From positions 119,979 through 183,978 of the forward strand of contig NZ_AADV02000004.1 in assembly GCF_000167195.1 (NCBI RefSeq): DNA of 64,000 nt. Direction: 5' to 3'. Under the pieces are notes generated by a model, which was not told the DNA's origin, made no database searches, and was given only the letters and a program-made list of their open reading frames with translations. This document shows, piece by piece, positions 29,601 to 39,048 of the stretch; within the stretch, counting starts at the first letter, position 1, and every line of letters starts with the position of its first letter. Source of the stretch: Crocosphaera watsonii WH 8501. GTDB taxonomy: Bacteria > Cyanobacteriota > Cyanobacteriia > Cyanobacteriales > Microcystaceae. Position numbers and translations under genes: made by a program.

Positions 29601-32028
29601 TTTAGACTTAGATAGTGGGGCGATGGCCGGGGAAAAGGTTGCTATTCTCAATCCCATTGTAGGGACAATTCAAGCGAAACAAATTGAGGGAGACTTTCAC
29701 TATGTAAACCAAACCTTAGCAGTCAATAATACTAAAATTTCCACTCATAACAGTCAATACGACCTAAATGGACAATTTAAACAAACCCCTAATGGTCCAG
29801 AAATAGCAGCTAATGTGAACATTAATAGGGGTAAACTCCAGGATATTCTAGAAATACTACAAATTTTTGATCTAGAAGACCTAAAACGGGGATTAAACCC
29901 CCCAGAATACGCAAAAGCAGCCGATCTTTATCAAAACGATCATAGTTCCCAGACTCCTCTGTTTCAAGTAGAAACAGCAAAACAGTCTCTTGGCGATCGC
30001 CTAGAAACCTTCGACCAAATTACCAAATGGTTAGGAAAAAATAAAGAGGAAAAACAAGAAAATAAAACTTTACCTGAGTTAGAACTGTTAAAAGGAGACT
30101 TTTCCGGAAAAATTGCCGTAAATATTACCCCAAACACTGGATTAAAACTAAACTTCGATCTCATGGGACAACAATGGGAATGGGGAAAATATCAACTCAC
30201 CCAGTTTCAGGCCAAAGGAAACTGGAAAGAAGGAATGTTGACCCTAGAACCGTTTAATCTACAATTAAAAGATAGTGTAATTCAATTTGTCGGTCGTATT
30301 GGCCAGACAACCCAACAGGGACAGTTACAGGTAGTAAATATTCCCCTAGAAACCCTGTCACAAGGGGTTAACCTTCCCTCCCTTGTCACCTTGGGAGGAA
30401 AACTTAACGCCAATATGAACTTAGGGGGAACCCGTGACAACCCTCAAGCATCGGGAAAATTAGCTATTGAACAACCTAGCATCAATCAAACTCTGTTAGA
30501 CTCTACTCAAGGACAATTTACCTACGAAAAAGGTCAATTTAACTTTATCGCAAGTAGTATTCTTGATCGCCAGAGTGAACCCTTGACCATAGAAGGAACC
30601 TTTCCCTACATTTTCCCCTTGGCCAAAGTGCAACCCCAAAGCGATCGCTTCTCCCTCAAGTTTCAGGCCAGAAACGAAGGGTTAACCCTACTCAATATCC
30701 TCACTAGAGGACAACTCGCTTGGTTAGGAGGAAGAGGAGAAGTACAATTAAACTTATCGGGAAAAGTTGACCCAAAACGGGGTATTCCCTATGAACTACA
30801 AGCAGATGGTTTAGCCCTAGTTAAAAACGCCACTATTGCTACCAAAATGATTCCTAAAAGCCCGTTTCAACAGGTTCAGGGCAAAATTTTCTTTGACTTA
30901 GATACCATTGCCTTTGATAGCCTACAAGGGAGTTTTAGTGGTGGTGAATTTAATATTAATGGTTCTTTACCCCTATTAAAACTAACTCAAAATAACCCAT
31001 CTGTAACCGTTCAGATGAACAATATAGCCCTTAACCTCCCGCAAATGTATCAAGGGGGGGTACAAGGAAATTTGAACATTGGTGGCAGTGTATTTAATCC
31101 TGAAATTGGGGGAGAAGTCAATCTATTTTCTGGACAAATTTTACTCAAAGAAAATGGGAAGAAACCTCGGTCAAACAAGGCTTTATTTGGTAGCACAAAA
31201 CTCAATAATTTGCAAGTAAACTTAGGAGAGAACTTGACCATAAATCGTTTGCCTATTTTAAACTTTCTTGCCACAGGAAATTTAGCCTTAAACGGAACAT
31301 TAGCAGAACCAAAACCAACAGGAACTATTACCTTAGAAAATGGTCTAGTTAATCTCTTTGCCAGTCAGTTACGATTAGCAGGAGGGAAAAATAATACCGC
31401 ACAATTTATACCAGAAAAAGGATTTGATCCTTACTTGAATATTAAACTATTTGCCTCTGCAACAGAAACCACACAAAATACTGTTAATATTAATCCGAAT
31501 TCTCCAGAAATACCAGATACTTTTAGCGCAACTAAAAATAGTTTAGAGACAGTAAGAATCAAGGCAAACGTAGAAGGATTTGCCAGTAAAATTACTAAAA
31601 GAATTCAATTAAGTAGTCAGCCCAAACGAAGTCAACAGCAAATTGTCACCCTTTTAGGAGGAACTTTTCTTAATACATTAGGCACAGGAGAAACCACACT
31701 AGGATTAGCAAATTTAGCAGGAAATGCAGTCTTAGGAACTGTTCAAGGGGCAATTGGCGAAGCATTAGGATTAAGTGAATTTCGGATTTTTCCTACTCCT
31801 TTAATTAACAAAGAAGACTCCCTTGATACCTCTAATATCGGTTTTGCCGCCGAAGCTGGACTCGATCTAACAGAAGATTTTTCTCTGTCCATTCAAACTA
31901 TTGTTAACGGCGATAGTCCTCCCAAGTTAGGTTTACAATACCGTATTAATGAGAGTACAGTTATTAGAGGATCTAGTAATTTTTCTGATGATAATCGGGG
32001 AAGTATTCAATTTGAACAACGATTTTAA
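26662..32028 (+). CDS. TamB-like giant envelope protein 1 (DUF490)
   Basis: From the ATG at 26662 the protein has 1788 residues; a longer frame to 26581 has a hydrophobic but unsupported extension. One N-terminal membrane helix (WVGWGVGVVLLGLGGGTVAGG) is followed by an AsmA-like N-terminal region. A very long series of beta-strand repeats (many G-N-L, I-x-G and K-L-x-G motifs) comes next. The C-terminal DUF490/TamB domain ends QFEQRF with a terminal Phe, like an outer-membrane beta signal. TamB proteins form lipid-conducting or assembly bridges between the inner and outer membranes. The plant relative is TIC236. A second homologue is at 52836-58769. Confidence 0.9.
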   Translation: MKINSSPKRRDYGLQCPKKFKLHRKHHSWVGWGVGVVLLGLGGGTVAGGLLVQQNLTPMVEQQLSRFLNRPVELGTLETFSFNYIRFGSTDLLSTPTDPAKVSMSALKISYNPLSYIINGKLEIEVTAIEPSAYLEQGKNRDWLVTKFNKLNPNSPVRFKHLTIEKGQAIVVSRSAEGEKEDPINLQNLSGIIQVIHERREIKFQVNSQIVDSGKLNVSGVYDRNEKATNLLVRGNQINANRVSQILPIPIELKSGKVDANLEVSYGNKKIKNLQGVARLNQVSTRIKGLPQSLVAEGNLMFKGRRIKFDEVTTNFGEVTGIVKGNIDLDEGLNLTANTQVTSIKDVFKTIKQDPKNMSVSGKVEGDLKVIGGFKNPQVFISLKNKDKIRIDRVDFSNVKANLGINKHQITINSFQAVPTMGGQVIGKGNINLNSSSRLYSIDIEGKGIPTASLASLYETDIPSYIHQVSTRVNLSGNLQNNTSFKARGDANFQAKSGTIKAENFSYSNGDWGGDVIVSGIDVDNFNLPIKKGKIQGRFAVSGNSKKTIKDSLKANGELTIKVNNGFINAKNIQFFQGNWQAKLGVKNTEIRQLLPKTGLQGRFNGFFDVAGNLESNLNNIQGQGQGSLTIGGGKIVANNLYLNQGKWSTEITSQNVDIKSLTNKVPAKLSGKLNSNLTLTGDITPETFLNSIEGKGNITLSLSQGAIAAKDLTITQGDFTTTLIPTSLPLKTISTNLTGNLAGNLEITGKLDKISPEYIQAKGNLQFSQGLPYINRSLTTAIQWDGQRLILDEITASGLTAKGWLDVDLKNKKGILSSIKGFSFDIDGKSFDIASFPLSLPVENVNYSGKLDFKGAIAGTPQTPNIEGEMALVNLKVEDITFEPVISGNILKNPEKGLELTLKGTKDQIHLQLDPQLNPLTVTIKQENIDLVANKEDDRWKIDISSLSLPIIQKIAQTKLKNNPLLLQPMTGKLSGQFTLDLDSGAMAGEKVAILNPIVGTIQAKQIEGDFHYVNQTLAVNNTKISTHNSQYDLNGQFKQTPNGPEIAANVNINRGKLQDILEILQIFDLEDLKRGLNPPEYAKAADLYQNDHSSQTPLFQVETAKQSLGDRLETFDQITKWLGKNKEEKQENKTLPELELLKGDFSGKIAVNITPNTGLKLNFDLMGQQWEWGKYQLTQFQAKGNWKEGMLTLEPFNLQLKDSVIQFVGRIGQTTQQGQLQVVNIPLETLSQGVNLPSLVTLGGKLNANMNLGGTRDNPQASGKLAIEQPSINQTLLDSTQGQFTYEKGQFNFIASSILDRQSEPLTIEGTFPYIFPLAKVQPQSDRFSLKFQARNEGLTLLNILTRGQLAWLGGRGEVQLNLSGKVDPKRGIPYELQADGLALVKNATIATKMIPKSPFQQVQGKIFFDLDTIAFDSLQGSFSGGEFNINGSLPLLKLTQNNPSVTVQMNNIALNLPQMYQGGVQGNLNIGGSVFNPEIGGEVNLFSGQILLKENGKKPRSNKALFGSTKLNNLQVNLGENLTINRLPILNFLATGNLALNGTLAEPKPTGTITLENGLVNLFASQLRLAGGKNNTAQFIPEKGFDPYLNIKLFASATETTQNTVNINPNSPEIPDTFSATKNSLETVRIKANVEGFASKITKRIQLSSQPKRSQQQIVTLLGGTFLNTLGTGETTLGLANLAGNAVLGTVQGAIGEALGLSEFRIFPTPLINKEDSLDTSNIGFAAEAGLDLTEDFSLSIQTIVNGDSPPKLGLQYRINESTVIRGSSNFSDDNRGSIQFEQRF

Positions 32029-32043
32029 GAGATAAATTTTCTT

Positions 32044-33054
32044 ATGGTATCCTGGTTTAACAAAATGCCTGGTCGTGCCTATTTATTGATTGGAGTGATG
32101 ATATTCGGTGTGGCCAACTCTGTCACCCGTAAATTGACAGAAATAGGCGCAGAAAATCTTATTGATGGTCGTAACCCTATTTCTTTGTGTAATGTCTTAT
32201 TTGTAGGAAATTTGTGCGCTTTAATAGCTTTGATTGGAGTTTATTCTCGTCAACTAAACCCCACAGCTTTTCGTCATCTATCCTCAAAAAATTGGTGTTA
32301 TTTGTTGTTAGTAGCTTTATTATCTGGTGCTTTGGCACCGGGTTTATTTTTTAGCGCCCTTGAGCAAACAGCAGTCAATAATGTTATTTTAGTTAGTCGC
32401 ATTGAACCCCCTTTAATTTTATTATTATCCGTTATATTTTTACAGGCCAGGGTTAATAGTTGGGTAGTAAGTGGTGCAATTGTATCAGCAGTTGGGGTTG
32501 TCCTCACTGTAGTTTTACAACCCCCTGGAAGCGAGATGATCCAGATGTCAGCTTTTCAACTAGGAAGAGGAGAGTTAATGGCAACCGCAGGAGCAGTATT
32601 TTCAGCGATCGCTAATATTATCAGTCAAGTGAGCTTAAAAAATGTACCCTTGGGGTTATTTAATGTAGTGAGAACTGCATTTTGGACAATTATTTTCTTT
32701 GCGATCGCATGGTATTTATTTGGGATAGAACATTTCATGGATGTATCCTCCCCTTTGCTGTGGAAATGGATGGTTTTTTATGGAACAGTTATCGTTGTTA
32801 TCGGCCAGTTATCTTGGTTTGCTGGTTTAAAACGTAGCAACGCTTCTGAGGTATCTTTAGCTAACTCTTTCAACCCCATTGCCGGTGTTTTAGCTGCTTT
32901 TTTTATTTTAGGAGAAACCCCAACAGCAGCGCAATATATAGGAGGTTTAGTGATTTTAGGAGGAATTATTCTTAATCAAATTGGAATTGTTAGAGAAAAT
33001 AAGTTACCCTCAAAAACCAGTGTTTCTTCATCCGTAGGGTTTAAAGGAGTTTAA
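32044..33054 (+). CDS. EamA/DMT superfamily transporter
   Basis: The 336-residue protein has about ten membrane segments arranged as two EamA repeats (residues ~15-150 and ~180-315). Characteristic pieces are VNNVILVSRIEPPLILLLSVIFL in the first repeat, and NASEVSLANSFNPIAGVLAAFFILGE with the GGLVILGGIILNQIG end in the second. The substrate cannot be told from sequence. It starts 15 bases after the TamB-like stop and is probably co-transcribed with it. Confidence 0.88.
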   Translation: MVSWFNKMPGRAYLLIGVMIFGVANSVTRKLTEIGAENLIDGRNPISLCNVLFVGNLCALIALIGVYSRQLNPTAFRHLSSKNWCYLLLVALLSGALAPGLFFSALEQTAVNNVILVSRIEPPLILLLSVIFLQARVNSWVVSGAIVSAVGVVLTVVLQPPGSEMIQMSAFQLGRGELMATAGAVFSAIANIISQVSLKNVPLGLFNVVRTAFWTIIFFAIAWYLFGIEHFMDVSSPLLWKWMVFYGTVIVVIGQLSWFAGLKRSNASEVSLANSFNPIAGVLAAFFILGETPTAAQYIGGLVILGGIILNQIGIVRENKLPSKTSVSSSVGFKGV

Positions 33055-33071
33055 GGATTTATTATAAGTTC

Positions 33072-33128
33072 GTAGTGAAGGCTTTAGCCATCAATGTAAC
33101 TGTTTTTTTGTCCTAAAGGACTTACTAC
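33072..33128. repeat. Inverted repeat between convergent genes
   Basis: GTAGTGAAGGCTTTAG (33072-33087) is an imperfect inverse of CTAAAGGACTTACTAC (33113-33128). The spacer includes seven T residues. Repeats with this GTAGT...CTTTAG pattern are widespread in cyanobacteria. Here it may also act as a terminator for the transporter and the convergent acyltransferase. Confidence 0.65.
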
Positions 33129-33148
33129 ATACTTATATTTTGAACTTT

Positions 33149-34501
33149 TCAGGAACGAATTATCAACCTATCTAAACTATTTTCTAAGTCTTGGGTTAAG
33201 GTAGTTACAGCTTGACGACGGCTTTTTTTATAGGCATCAAAACGATCACTAAGCGAGATAGGATCACCCACAGTTATCAAGGCTTTTTGTTTACCTAGTT
33301 GGGGACGAAAGAAAGGATTTTCCCCTTTGATTTTTGCGACAACATCCCACAATAATAATACGGTATCCGCAAATCTTTCCGCACTAGGTTTATCCTTAAC
33401 ATAATAACCAGTTACTGCCACAAAAGACTCCACTAAACGCATATGCCACATTCTTAAACTCGCTTCTTCAGCAATGCGATCGCCTAAACCTTTTTCCACC
33501 GAAGATAATTTATTTATCTCCTTAAAATCATCCCGATAAATATAGTCCCATCCCGCTTGTTCCAAACGACGACAGCGATCAATTACGGTTCCTTTTGGCT
33601 TAAGATTAAAATAAGTTTCTGCTACTTCTAAGCTAGTATTGAGTAATTTTTGTAACCTTTCTTGTAAGGTTTGCTCTGAGTTATTTCCTAAATTTTGATG
33701 ATAAAATTGCCTATAAAAGTTTTCCATTACCACTAAAAAATGTTGCCCTAATCCATATAATCTTTCGTACAGTTTTGGTGTTTCCAAGGAATGATTGTTA
33801 GAAGAAATACCAGCATCTTTTTCCAACTGGGTTAATAACTTTTCAATTTCTTGCCAAGGAGGAGAAACATAGAAATATTGAATGCCAATAGGAACAAGAA
33901 AAACCGCTTCTTTGCGGTTACTTTTACGTAAATCTTCTGCACACCAAAACCCCAATTGAGAGATCCCTGGTTCCAGGGGACTAATAATTTCATTATGCCC
34001 ATTGGTTGCCCCTTCTGGTGCTGCTGAAATAGGGAATTGACTATTAACAAATAACTCTCTTGCTGAACGTAAACCAGGAATATCTAACTTACCCCTTTGT
34101 ATGGATGTTCCCCCTAAATTAGAGTATAACCAACCCACAGTAGAACCTGCCCATAGAGGAATCCCTCGATCATACATAAAGTGGGAATGAAGGGGATTTT
34201 CTAAACTAATTTTCTTTTCTTTAGCCACCTTTGGCAACAGTGTCCACACTAGATGTCCCATGCAATAGGGATCGTTAATACTGGGGTGACGAAAAGCCAT
34301 TAAAAAGCGAATTTTTTTCTCTTGAAATTGTTGATATAAATAGGCTAATTGTTCAACATTATTACCTTCAATTTCTTGAATTGTGGTTTGCCATTGTAAC
34401 CATAAAGGTAAACAATTTTTGACACCACGGTAAAGCCAGGGGTTAAAATTAGGGGGAATATACTCTAAAGGTGGTTGAGCATGGATTGAGGCTTGATTCA
34501 T
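33149..34501 (-). CDS. PlsC-like glycerophospholipid acyltransferase
   Basis: The 450-residue protein has the acyltransferase HX4D motif as HPSIND (about residue 72), then GTSIQRGK and APEGATNGHNE, matching motifs II and III of the PlsC family. The C-terminal half, with WHMRLVESFVAVTGYYV, is a cyanobacterial extension of unknown role. It probably acylates lysophosphatidate or another lysolipid at the membrane. The PspA-like gene lies directly upstream on the same strand (9 bases apart), suggesting a lipid/membrane operon. Confidence 0.82.
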   Translation of the reverse strand: MNQASIHAQPPLEYIPPNFNPWLYRGVKNCLPLWLQWQTTIQEIEGNNVEQLAYLYQQFQEKKIRFLMAFRHPSINDPYCMGHLVWTLLPKVAKEKKISLENPLHSHFMYDRGIPLWAGSTVGWLYSNLGGTSIQRGKLDIPGLRSARELFVNSQFPISAAPEGATNGHNEIISPLEPGISQLGFWCAEDLRKSNRKEAVFLVPIGIQYFYVSPPWQEIEKLLTQLEKDAGISSNNHSLETPKLYERLYGLGQHFLVVMENFYRQFYHQNLGNNSEQTLQERLQKLLNTSLEVAETYFNLKPKGTVIDRCRRLEQAGWDYIYRDDFKEINKLSSVEKGLGDRIAEEASLRMWHMRLVESFVAVTGYYVKDKPSAERFADTVLLLWDVVAKIKGENPFFRPQLGKQKALITVGDPISLSDRFDAYKKSRRQAVTTLTQDLENSLDRLIIRS

Positions 34502-34510
34502 TTTGTTATT

Positions 34511-35206
34511 TTATAATTTATCGAGTTTAGACCTGATATCATCAATTTCAGCTTGGGAATTTTTCTCTTTTAATTTGGCAATTTCTTGTTCTACTTTTTT
34601 ATTATTTTCTAACTCCCTAAATTTACTTTCTAGAGGATCAGAAAATTCTCCAATTGTAGTAGATTGTACTTCTAATTCTAAGATTTGTTGATCAATTCTC
34701 TCAAAGAGATTATCAGAATTGTAAGGATCAAAATCTCCTAAAACTTCGTGGAGTTTTTGGGAGGACATAGCAGAACGAAGTCGGGCTAAATAAAGACTTT
34801 TTTTGGCCTTAGCTTCCCGTTCTTTATGTTCAATTGTTCTTAACTCATTTTTCAGTTTTTGAATAATCTCATTTTGTTCTATAAGTTGGCTTTGAATACT
34901 ATCAGCTTGTTGTTGATAAGATTGACGTTTAAATAAAGCTTCTCTCGCTAAACTTTCGCCGCCTTTGGCCATAGCTAACTCAGCCCGTTCGTACCAAGTT
35001 GCGGCAGCTTTTTCATAACGAGATAATTGACGTTCTGCACTTTTATGGGTTGCGATCGCCTCTGCCAAAGCCCGACGCATAGCAATCAATTCTTGTTCCA
35101 TCTTACTGATGGCTTCATCTAATAATTTTTCGGGATCTTCTGCCTCATTAACTAAACTATCCAGATGACCCCGAACAACCCGACCGACTCTTTCTAACCA
35201 TCCCAT
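34511..35206 (-). CDS. PspA/IM30 family protein
   Basis: The 231-residue protein is nearly all coiled coil and starts MGWLERVGRVVRGHLDSLV, with an amphipathic helix, followed by NEAEDPEKLLDEAISKMEQEL, a close match to the PspA/Vipp1 family. It lacks the long C-terminal tail typical of Vipp1 and is more divergent, so it may be the PspA-like paralogue rather than Vipp1 itself. The family forms ESCRT-III-like rings that remodel or protect membranes. It sits with the acyltransferase gene downstream. Confidence 0.88.
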   Translation of the reverse strand: MGWLERVGRVVRGHLDSLVNEAEDPEKLLDEAISKMEQELIAMRRALAEAIATHKSAERQLSRYEKAAATWYERAELAMAKGGESLAREALFKRQSYQQQADSIQSQLIEQNEIIQKLKNELRTIEHKEREAKAKKSLYLARLRSAMSSQKLHEVLGDFDPYNSDNLFERIDQQILELEVQSTTIGEFSDPLESKFRELENNKKVEQEIAKLKEKNSQAEIDDIRSKLDKL

Positions 35207-35299
35207 TCTTGTTCTCCTAATCTTCTTTTATAGTTTCTAATAACAGTTTACCAAGTTTCTTAGTCTTAAGTAATCAGAAAAAGTTGTTAATAATAACGA

Positions 35300-36508
35300 T
35301 TACTTAATATTCATACTGGGTGAAACCTGGGAATCTAAAACCTCTCGTTGTTGCATTTGTTCCAGATATTTAACTTGTTGGGGTAATAGTTGTGAGGGAA
35401 CTTGATTGATCCCATTTTGCATTTCTAAACGGGTTTTATGATTAAATCCCAAGGGAATATCACTTTGATTATTTTCTTCCATATTTAATTGTTGTTTAAT
35501 AGACTGACGAACTTGTTCATTTTGGGACACAGGTGGGTTATTTACCGGAGGTGCTGGGGGTTGAATGGTTACAGAGGGAGGTTGAGGAGCAGTTTGTGTT
35601 AACTGTTGTTGCATCACTTGACAAACTTGTTCATTTTGGGACACAGGTGGGTTATTTACCGGAGGTGCTGGGGGTTGAATGGTGACAGTGGGAGAGGTTG
35701 CCAGTTGAGGAGCAGTTTGTGTTAACTGTTGTTGCATCATTTGACGAACTTACTCATCTCTCGAAAGCAGTTGACTACTGATGGGAGGGGGTGGGGGTTG
35801 AATAGAAGAAGGAAGGGGACGAGGAATTTCTGCAACCGGAATAGTAGAAGCTAAGGGGGCAGTTTTAGGGGGTTGAGGAACTTTTAGAGGGGTGGAGATT
35901 TGAGGTTGTAGAGAAGGGGGGAAAATGGCGTTAGTCAGGCTTAAAGGTTGATTAACGTTAACCACATTTTGAGTTGGTCCCGGAGGTAGAGGAGAGGGTT
36001 TCTGGAGTTTTTGAGGAGACTGGGGAGAAATACAAGGATTAGAAACCGTACTTAGTCTGTCTAAAGTGAACTTATCCGGGGACTTTTTGGCAATATTAAG
36101 ACTGTTGGGGATGGATATGTCAGGGGAAACCATTTCTAGGTTAAGGGTTGCTGTAGGCGATTCTGGAGGGGTTTCCTGTAGTTTCCATATCTGTACCCCG
36201 ACGATGGCCAGATTAGACAACAAAATTAATGAAAATGATCCCAGTCCCCAACTGGTAGATAGGGGTGTTAACTTTTGTTCTAACCATAAGGATAAAGACT
36301 CATTGCTTCTTCGTTGGATAGGTTGGTTGGGTTCTAAAACCGGATCATAAGTCAAGTTAATTATGTTTTCATCTTCATGGTATGAGGAAGTATTAACGGG
36401 CATTTCTGCAATTATTTCTGCATCAATGGGTTCTTCTAGGAGTTTATTGCTTTGGTATGGGCGATTATAGCTATTATCATCCCAATTTAGTTTATTATGA
36501 GAATTCAT
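35300..36508 (-). pseudogene. Proline-rich membrane-anchored protein, split by one in-frame stop
   Basis: Two open pieces, 36508-35750 and 35740-35300, are in the same frame and separated by a single TAA (35750-35752). Residues after the stop (VRQMMQQQL) match internal repeats where SQNEQ precedes VRQ or VCQ, so the stop replaces a CAA glutamine codon. The N-terminal ~85 residues are acidic/polar, one membrane helix follows (LGSFSLILLSNLAIVGVQIW), then a long Pro/Gln-rich tail with two TIQPPAPPVNNPPVSQNEQ repeats. The role is unknown. The full reading is 402 codons. It is likely a recent nonsense mutation, unless the shorter protein still works. Confidence 0.8.
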
Positions 36509-36618
36509 TATGATTTGGATATTCTTATTAGCAGGTTATATTATGTTTAGGTTTAACACATTCTACTGTTAGTTATCATCTACACATTCTCGAACGGTTT
36601 CAATTTTGTTCAATTTTG

Positions 36619-36774
36619 TTAAATCAGGGGAGTCAGCCGGTAAATATCATATTTTACCAATTTCTCCTTAAGTTTTTTTCTGGTTATTCCTAGTTTTTGG
36701 CAGGTAGATTTATTTTCTTCTTCTGTTAAATAGTTTCTAACAAAGTTATCTAAACAGGGGATGAATCCACCCGT
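36619..36774 (-). pseudogene. Remnant of a Fis/NtrC-type helix-turn-helix C-terminus
   Basis: A frame of about 50 codons without a start codon reads LDNFVRNYLTEEENKSTCQ, then LGITRKKLKEKLVKYDIYR. The pattern resembles the Fis-type DNA-binding end of NtrC-like regulators (LGI.RKTLWEK...YGI.R). The frame closes at a TAA upstream (about 36775). It lies in the 309-base gap before rpe, which otherwise shows only a near-duplicate of TTATCTAAAC (36737 and 36773). I read it as a decayed fragment. Confidence 0.4.
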
Positions 36775-36817
36775 TTAGATAATATTGAGAATGTCTGTGG
36801 ATTTATCCGAGGAATTC

Positions 36818-37519
36818 TTAAACAGCAGCTAACTCACGTTCAGGACGTTTGCTGTTGCGAATACCCTCGATCGCTTCGGCATAGTCAGCAGCTTTAAAAA
36901 CAGCAGAGCCAGCAACAATAGCGTTAGCTCCGGCTTCGAGAACCTGCCAAGTATTGTTAGGCTTAAGTCCACCATCTACTTCAATCCAGGGATCTAGACC
37001 CTTCTCGTCGCACATCTGACGTAATTTACGGATTTTAGAGACCATTTCAGGAATAAAGCTTTGACCCCCAAAACCAGGGTTAACACTCATAATTAAAACT
37101 AAATCACACAATTCGAGAACATACTCAATTAAGTCTAAAGGAGTAGAAGGATTGAGAACTACCCCTGCCTGTTTCCCTAATTCACGAATTTGACCAAGAG
37201 TCCGATGTAAATGGGGTGAGGCATTATGTTCTGCATGGACAGAGATAATATCGGCCCCTGCTTTAGCAAAATCAGCCACATATTTTTCGGGTTCGACAAT
37301 CATCAAGTGAACATCGAGAGGCTTTTGTGTATAAGGACGAATAGCATCAACGATTAATGGTCCAATGGTGATGTTGGGAACGAAACGACCGTCCATAACA
37401 TCTACATGAATCCAGTCTGCGCCAGCTTGATCTACAGCCTTAATTTCAGCGCCTAAACGGCTAAAATCAGCCGAAAGGATGGAAGGGGAAATAACAGTAG
37501 ATTTAGTCGATTGAATCAT
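36818..37519 (-). CDS. rpe: Ribulose-phosphate 3-epimerase
   Basis: The 233-residue TIM barrel has [30 protein letters not shown] (metal-binding His and catalytic Asp), [22 protein letters not shown] and [10 protein letters not shown]. It interconverts ribulose 5-phosphate and xylulose 5-phosphate in the Calvin cycle and pentose phosphate pathway. The gene is divergent from thrB, with about 150 bases between starts. Confidence 0.97.
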   Translation of the reverse strand: MIQSTKSTVISPSILSADFSRLGAEIKAVDQAGADWIHVDVMDGRFVPNITIGPLIVDAIRPYTQKPLDVHLMIVEPEKYVADFAKAGADIISVHAEHNASPHLHRTLGQIRELGKQAGVVLNPSTPLDLIEYVLELCDLVLIMSVNPGFGGQSFIPEMVSKIRKLRQMCDEKGLDPWIEVDGGLKPNNTWQVLEAGANAIVAGSAVFKAADYAEAIEGIRNSKRPERELAAV

Positions 37520-37670
37520 ATTAATAGTGTTCCTCTAAATTGCATTGCTTATGCCAACAATATTAACAAAGTATGTCACATCCTCCCACGTCAGAAGAAA
37601 GTCTTACTTTTGAGAGGATTTTCAGGCTATCATAAATCAAGTTTGGGAGTTCATCAACTAAGCTTCTTAT

Positions 37671-38588
37671 ATGTCTAGTGTTACTGTTACGGTTCCCGCC
37701 ACAACCGCCAATATTGGCCCCGGTTTTGACTGCATTGGTGCAGCCTTTAGCCTCTACAATCAATTTCAGTTTACGAAAAACCCAGAAGCAGACACCGATC
37801 TAACTATCACAGTAACAGGAACCGAAGCCCATCGTATTAAAGGCGATGGCAGTAATTTACTCTATCAAGCCTTTACTCACCTATACCACCATCTCGATAA
37901 AACACCCCCAAAAATAGCTATTGACATCAAATTGGGAGTCCCCCTGGCCAGAGGGTTAGGAAGCTCTGCTACCGCCATTGTTGGTGGGCTGGTGGCTGCT
38001 AACACCTTAGCCGGTCAACCCCTTTCCACAGTAGAAATAATGGAATTAGCTATTGATATAGAAGGCCATCCTGATAATGTAGTGCCGGCCCTATTAGGAA
38101 ACTGTCAATTATCGGTGGGAGAAGCCAAAGACTGGGAAATTTGCCCTATTCCTTGGCACCCTGATATCATACCTGTGGTAGCCATACCCAACTTTGAATT
38201 ATCCACGGAAGAAGCCCGATCTGTCTTACCGAAAACTTTACCCTGTGGTGATGCTATCTACAATATAGCCCGTATGGGGTTATTGATCAGAGCTTTAGAA
38301 AGCGGTAACGGACAATGGTTAAGAAAAGCCATGGCCGATAAACTTCATCAACCCTATCGCCAAGGACTGATTGACGGCTATGAATTTGTGCAAGAATGCG
38401 CCCTCAACGCCGGGGCTTATGGCATGGTTATTAGTGGAGCAGGACCCACATTATTAGCTTTGACCAGTCATGAACAGATTCAAGGGGTTGAAAACGCCAT
38501 GAAAAATGCTTGGGCGCAACTGGAAATAACAGCAGATGTGCGTTCTTTAGCCATCGATACTCAAGGAGTAAAGGTAGAAATGCCGTGA
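37671..38588 (+). CDS. thrB: Homoserine kinase
   Basis: The 305-residue GHMP kinase starts VTVTVPATTANIGPGFDCIG. It has the ATP loop PLARGLGSSATAIVGG (about residue 95) and the C-terminal GAYGMVISGAGPTLLAL motif. It phosphorylates homoserine for threonine synthesis. The ATG at 37671 is well placed. Downstream the next 500 bases contain no intact gene but hold a group II intron relic. Confidence 0.95.
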   Translation: MSSVTVTVPATTANIGPGFDCIGAAFSLYNQFQFTKNPEADTDLTITVTGTEAHRIKGDGSNLLYQAFTHLYHHLDKTPPKIAIDIKLGVPLARGLGSSATAIVGGLVAANTLAGQPLSTVEIMELAIDIEGHPDNVVPALLGNCQLSVGEAKDWEICPIPWHPDIIPVVAIPNFELSTEEARSVLPKTLPCGDAIYNIARMGLLIRALESGNGQWLRKAMADKLHQPYRQGLIDGYEFVQECALNAGAYGMVISGAGPTLLALTSHEQIQGVENAMKNAWAQLEITADVRSLAIDTQGVKVEMP

Positions 38589-38689
38589 ATATGATACAAT
38601 GGGAGGGGTCAGTATCCATCTTATTCAACATAAATATAGTCAAACACTGTCATCTATGGTAATATATAATCTGGGTAGATTGGGTTTTT

Positions 38690-39024
38690 AAGAGTCGATG
38701 ACATCTGAATTGTTAAGGTGAAAGTCCTTCTGGGGTGCGAAGTCGGTAAACAATCCGACTCTATAGGTACTAGAAAGCAGATCACATCAGATCGAGATAA
38801 TCAAGAAAAATAAAAAACCAAATCTACTCCCGAAAAAAGCAGTCCCAAATGTCTAGGACTATGGGATAGAGGGCTTTGTAGTTAACCCAGTAAGGGTAAC
38901 ACCTGCAAAATAAGGATATGTCATATTTGACTATATTTTTATGAACTATAAGACTTCACAACCTACCGAGGAACTCTCGGAAAGTTTACGCCCAACAGCC
39001 TGGGAACTTGTGAAAACAAGATAA
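38690..39024 (+). mobile_element. Group II intron relic (5' ribozyme part and start of its ORF)
   Basis: The RNA-like stretch AAGGTGAAAGTCCTTCTGGG, followed by the hairpin AGTCGG...CCGACT and CATCTGA pairing with TCAGATC, matches the style of domain I of bacterial group II introns. At 38941 a short frame begins MNYKTSQPTEELSESL, with RPTAWELVKTR before a stop at 39022. This resembles the N-terminus of an intron-encoded reverse transcriptase (..W..I.W..). No reverse transcriptase domain and no domain V is present. The distance to the ORF is shorter than the usual ~550-650 bases, so it is truncated and internally deleted. Confidence 0.45.
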
Positions 39025-39048
39025 TAACCATCCTGATAGGGATACCTC

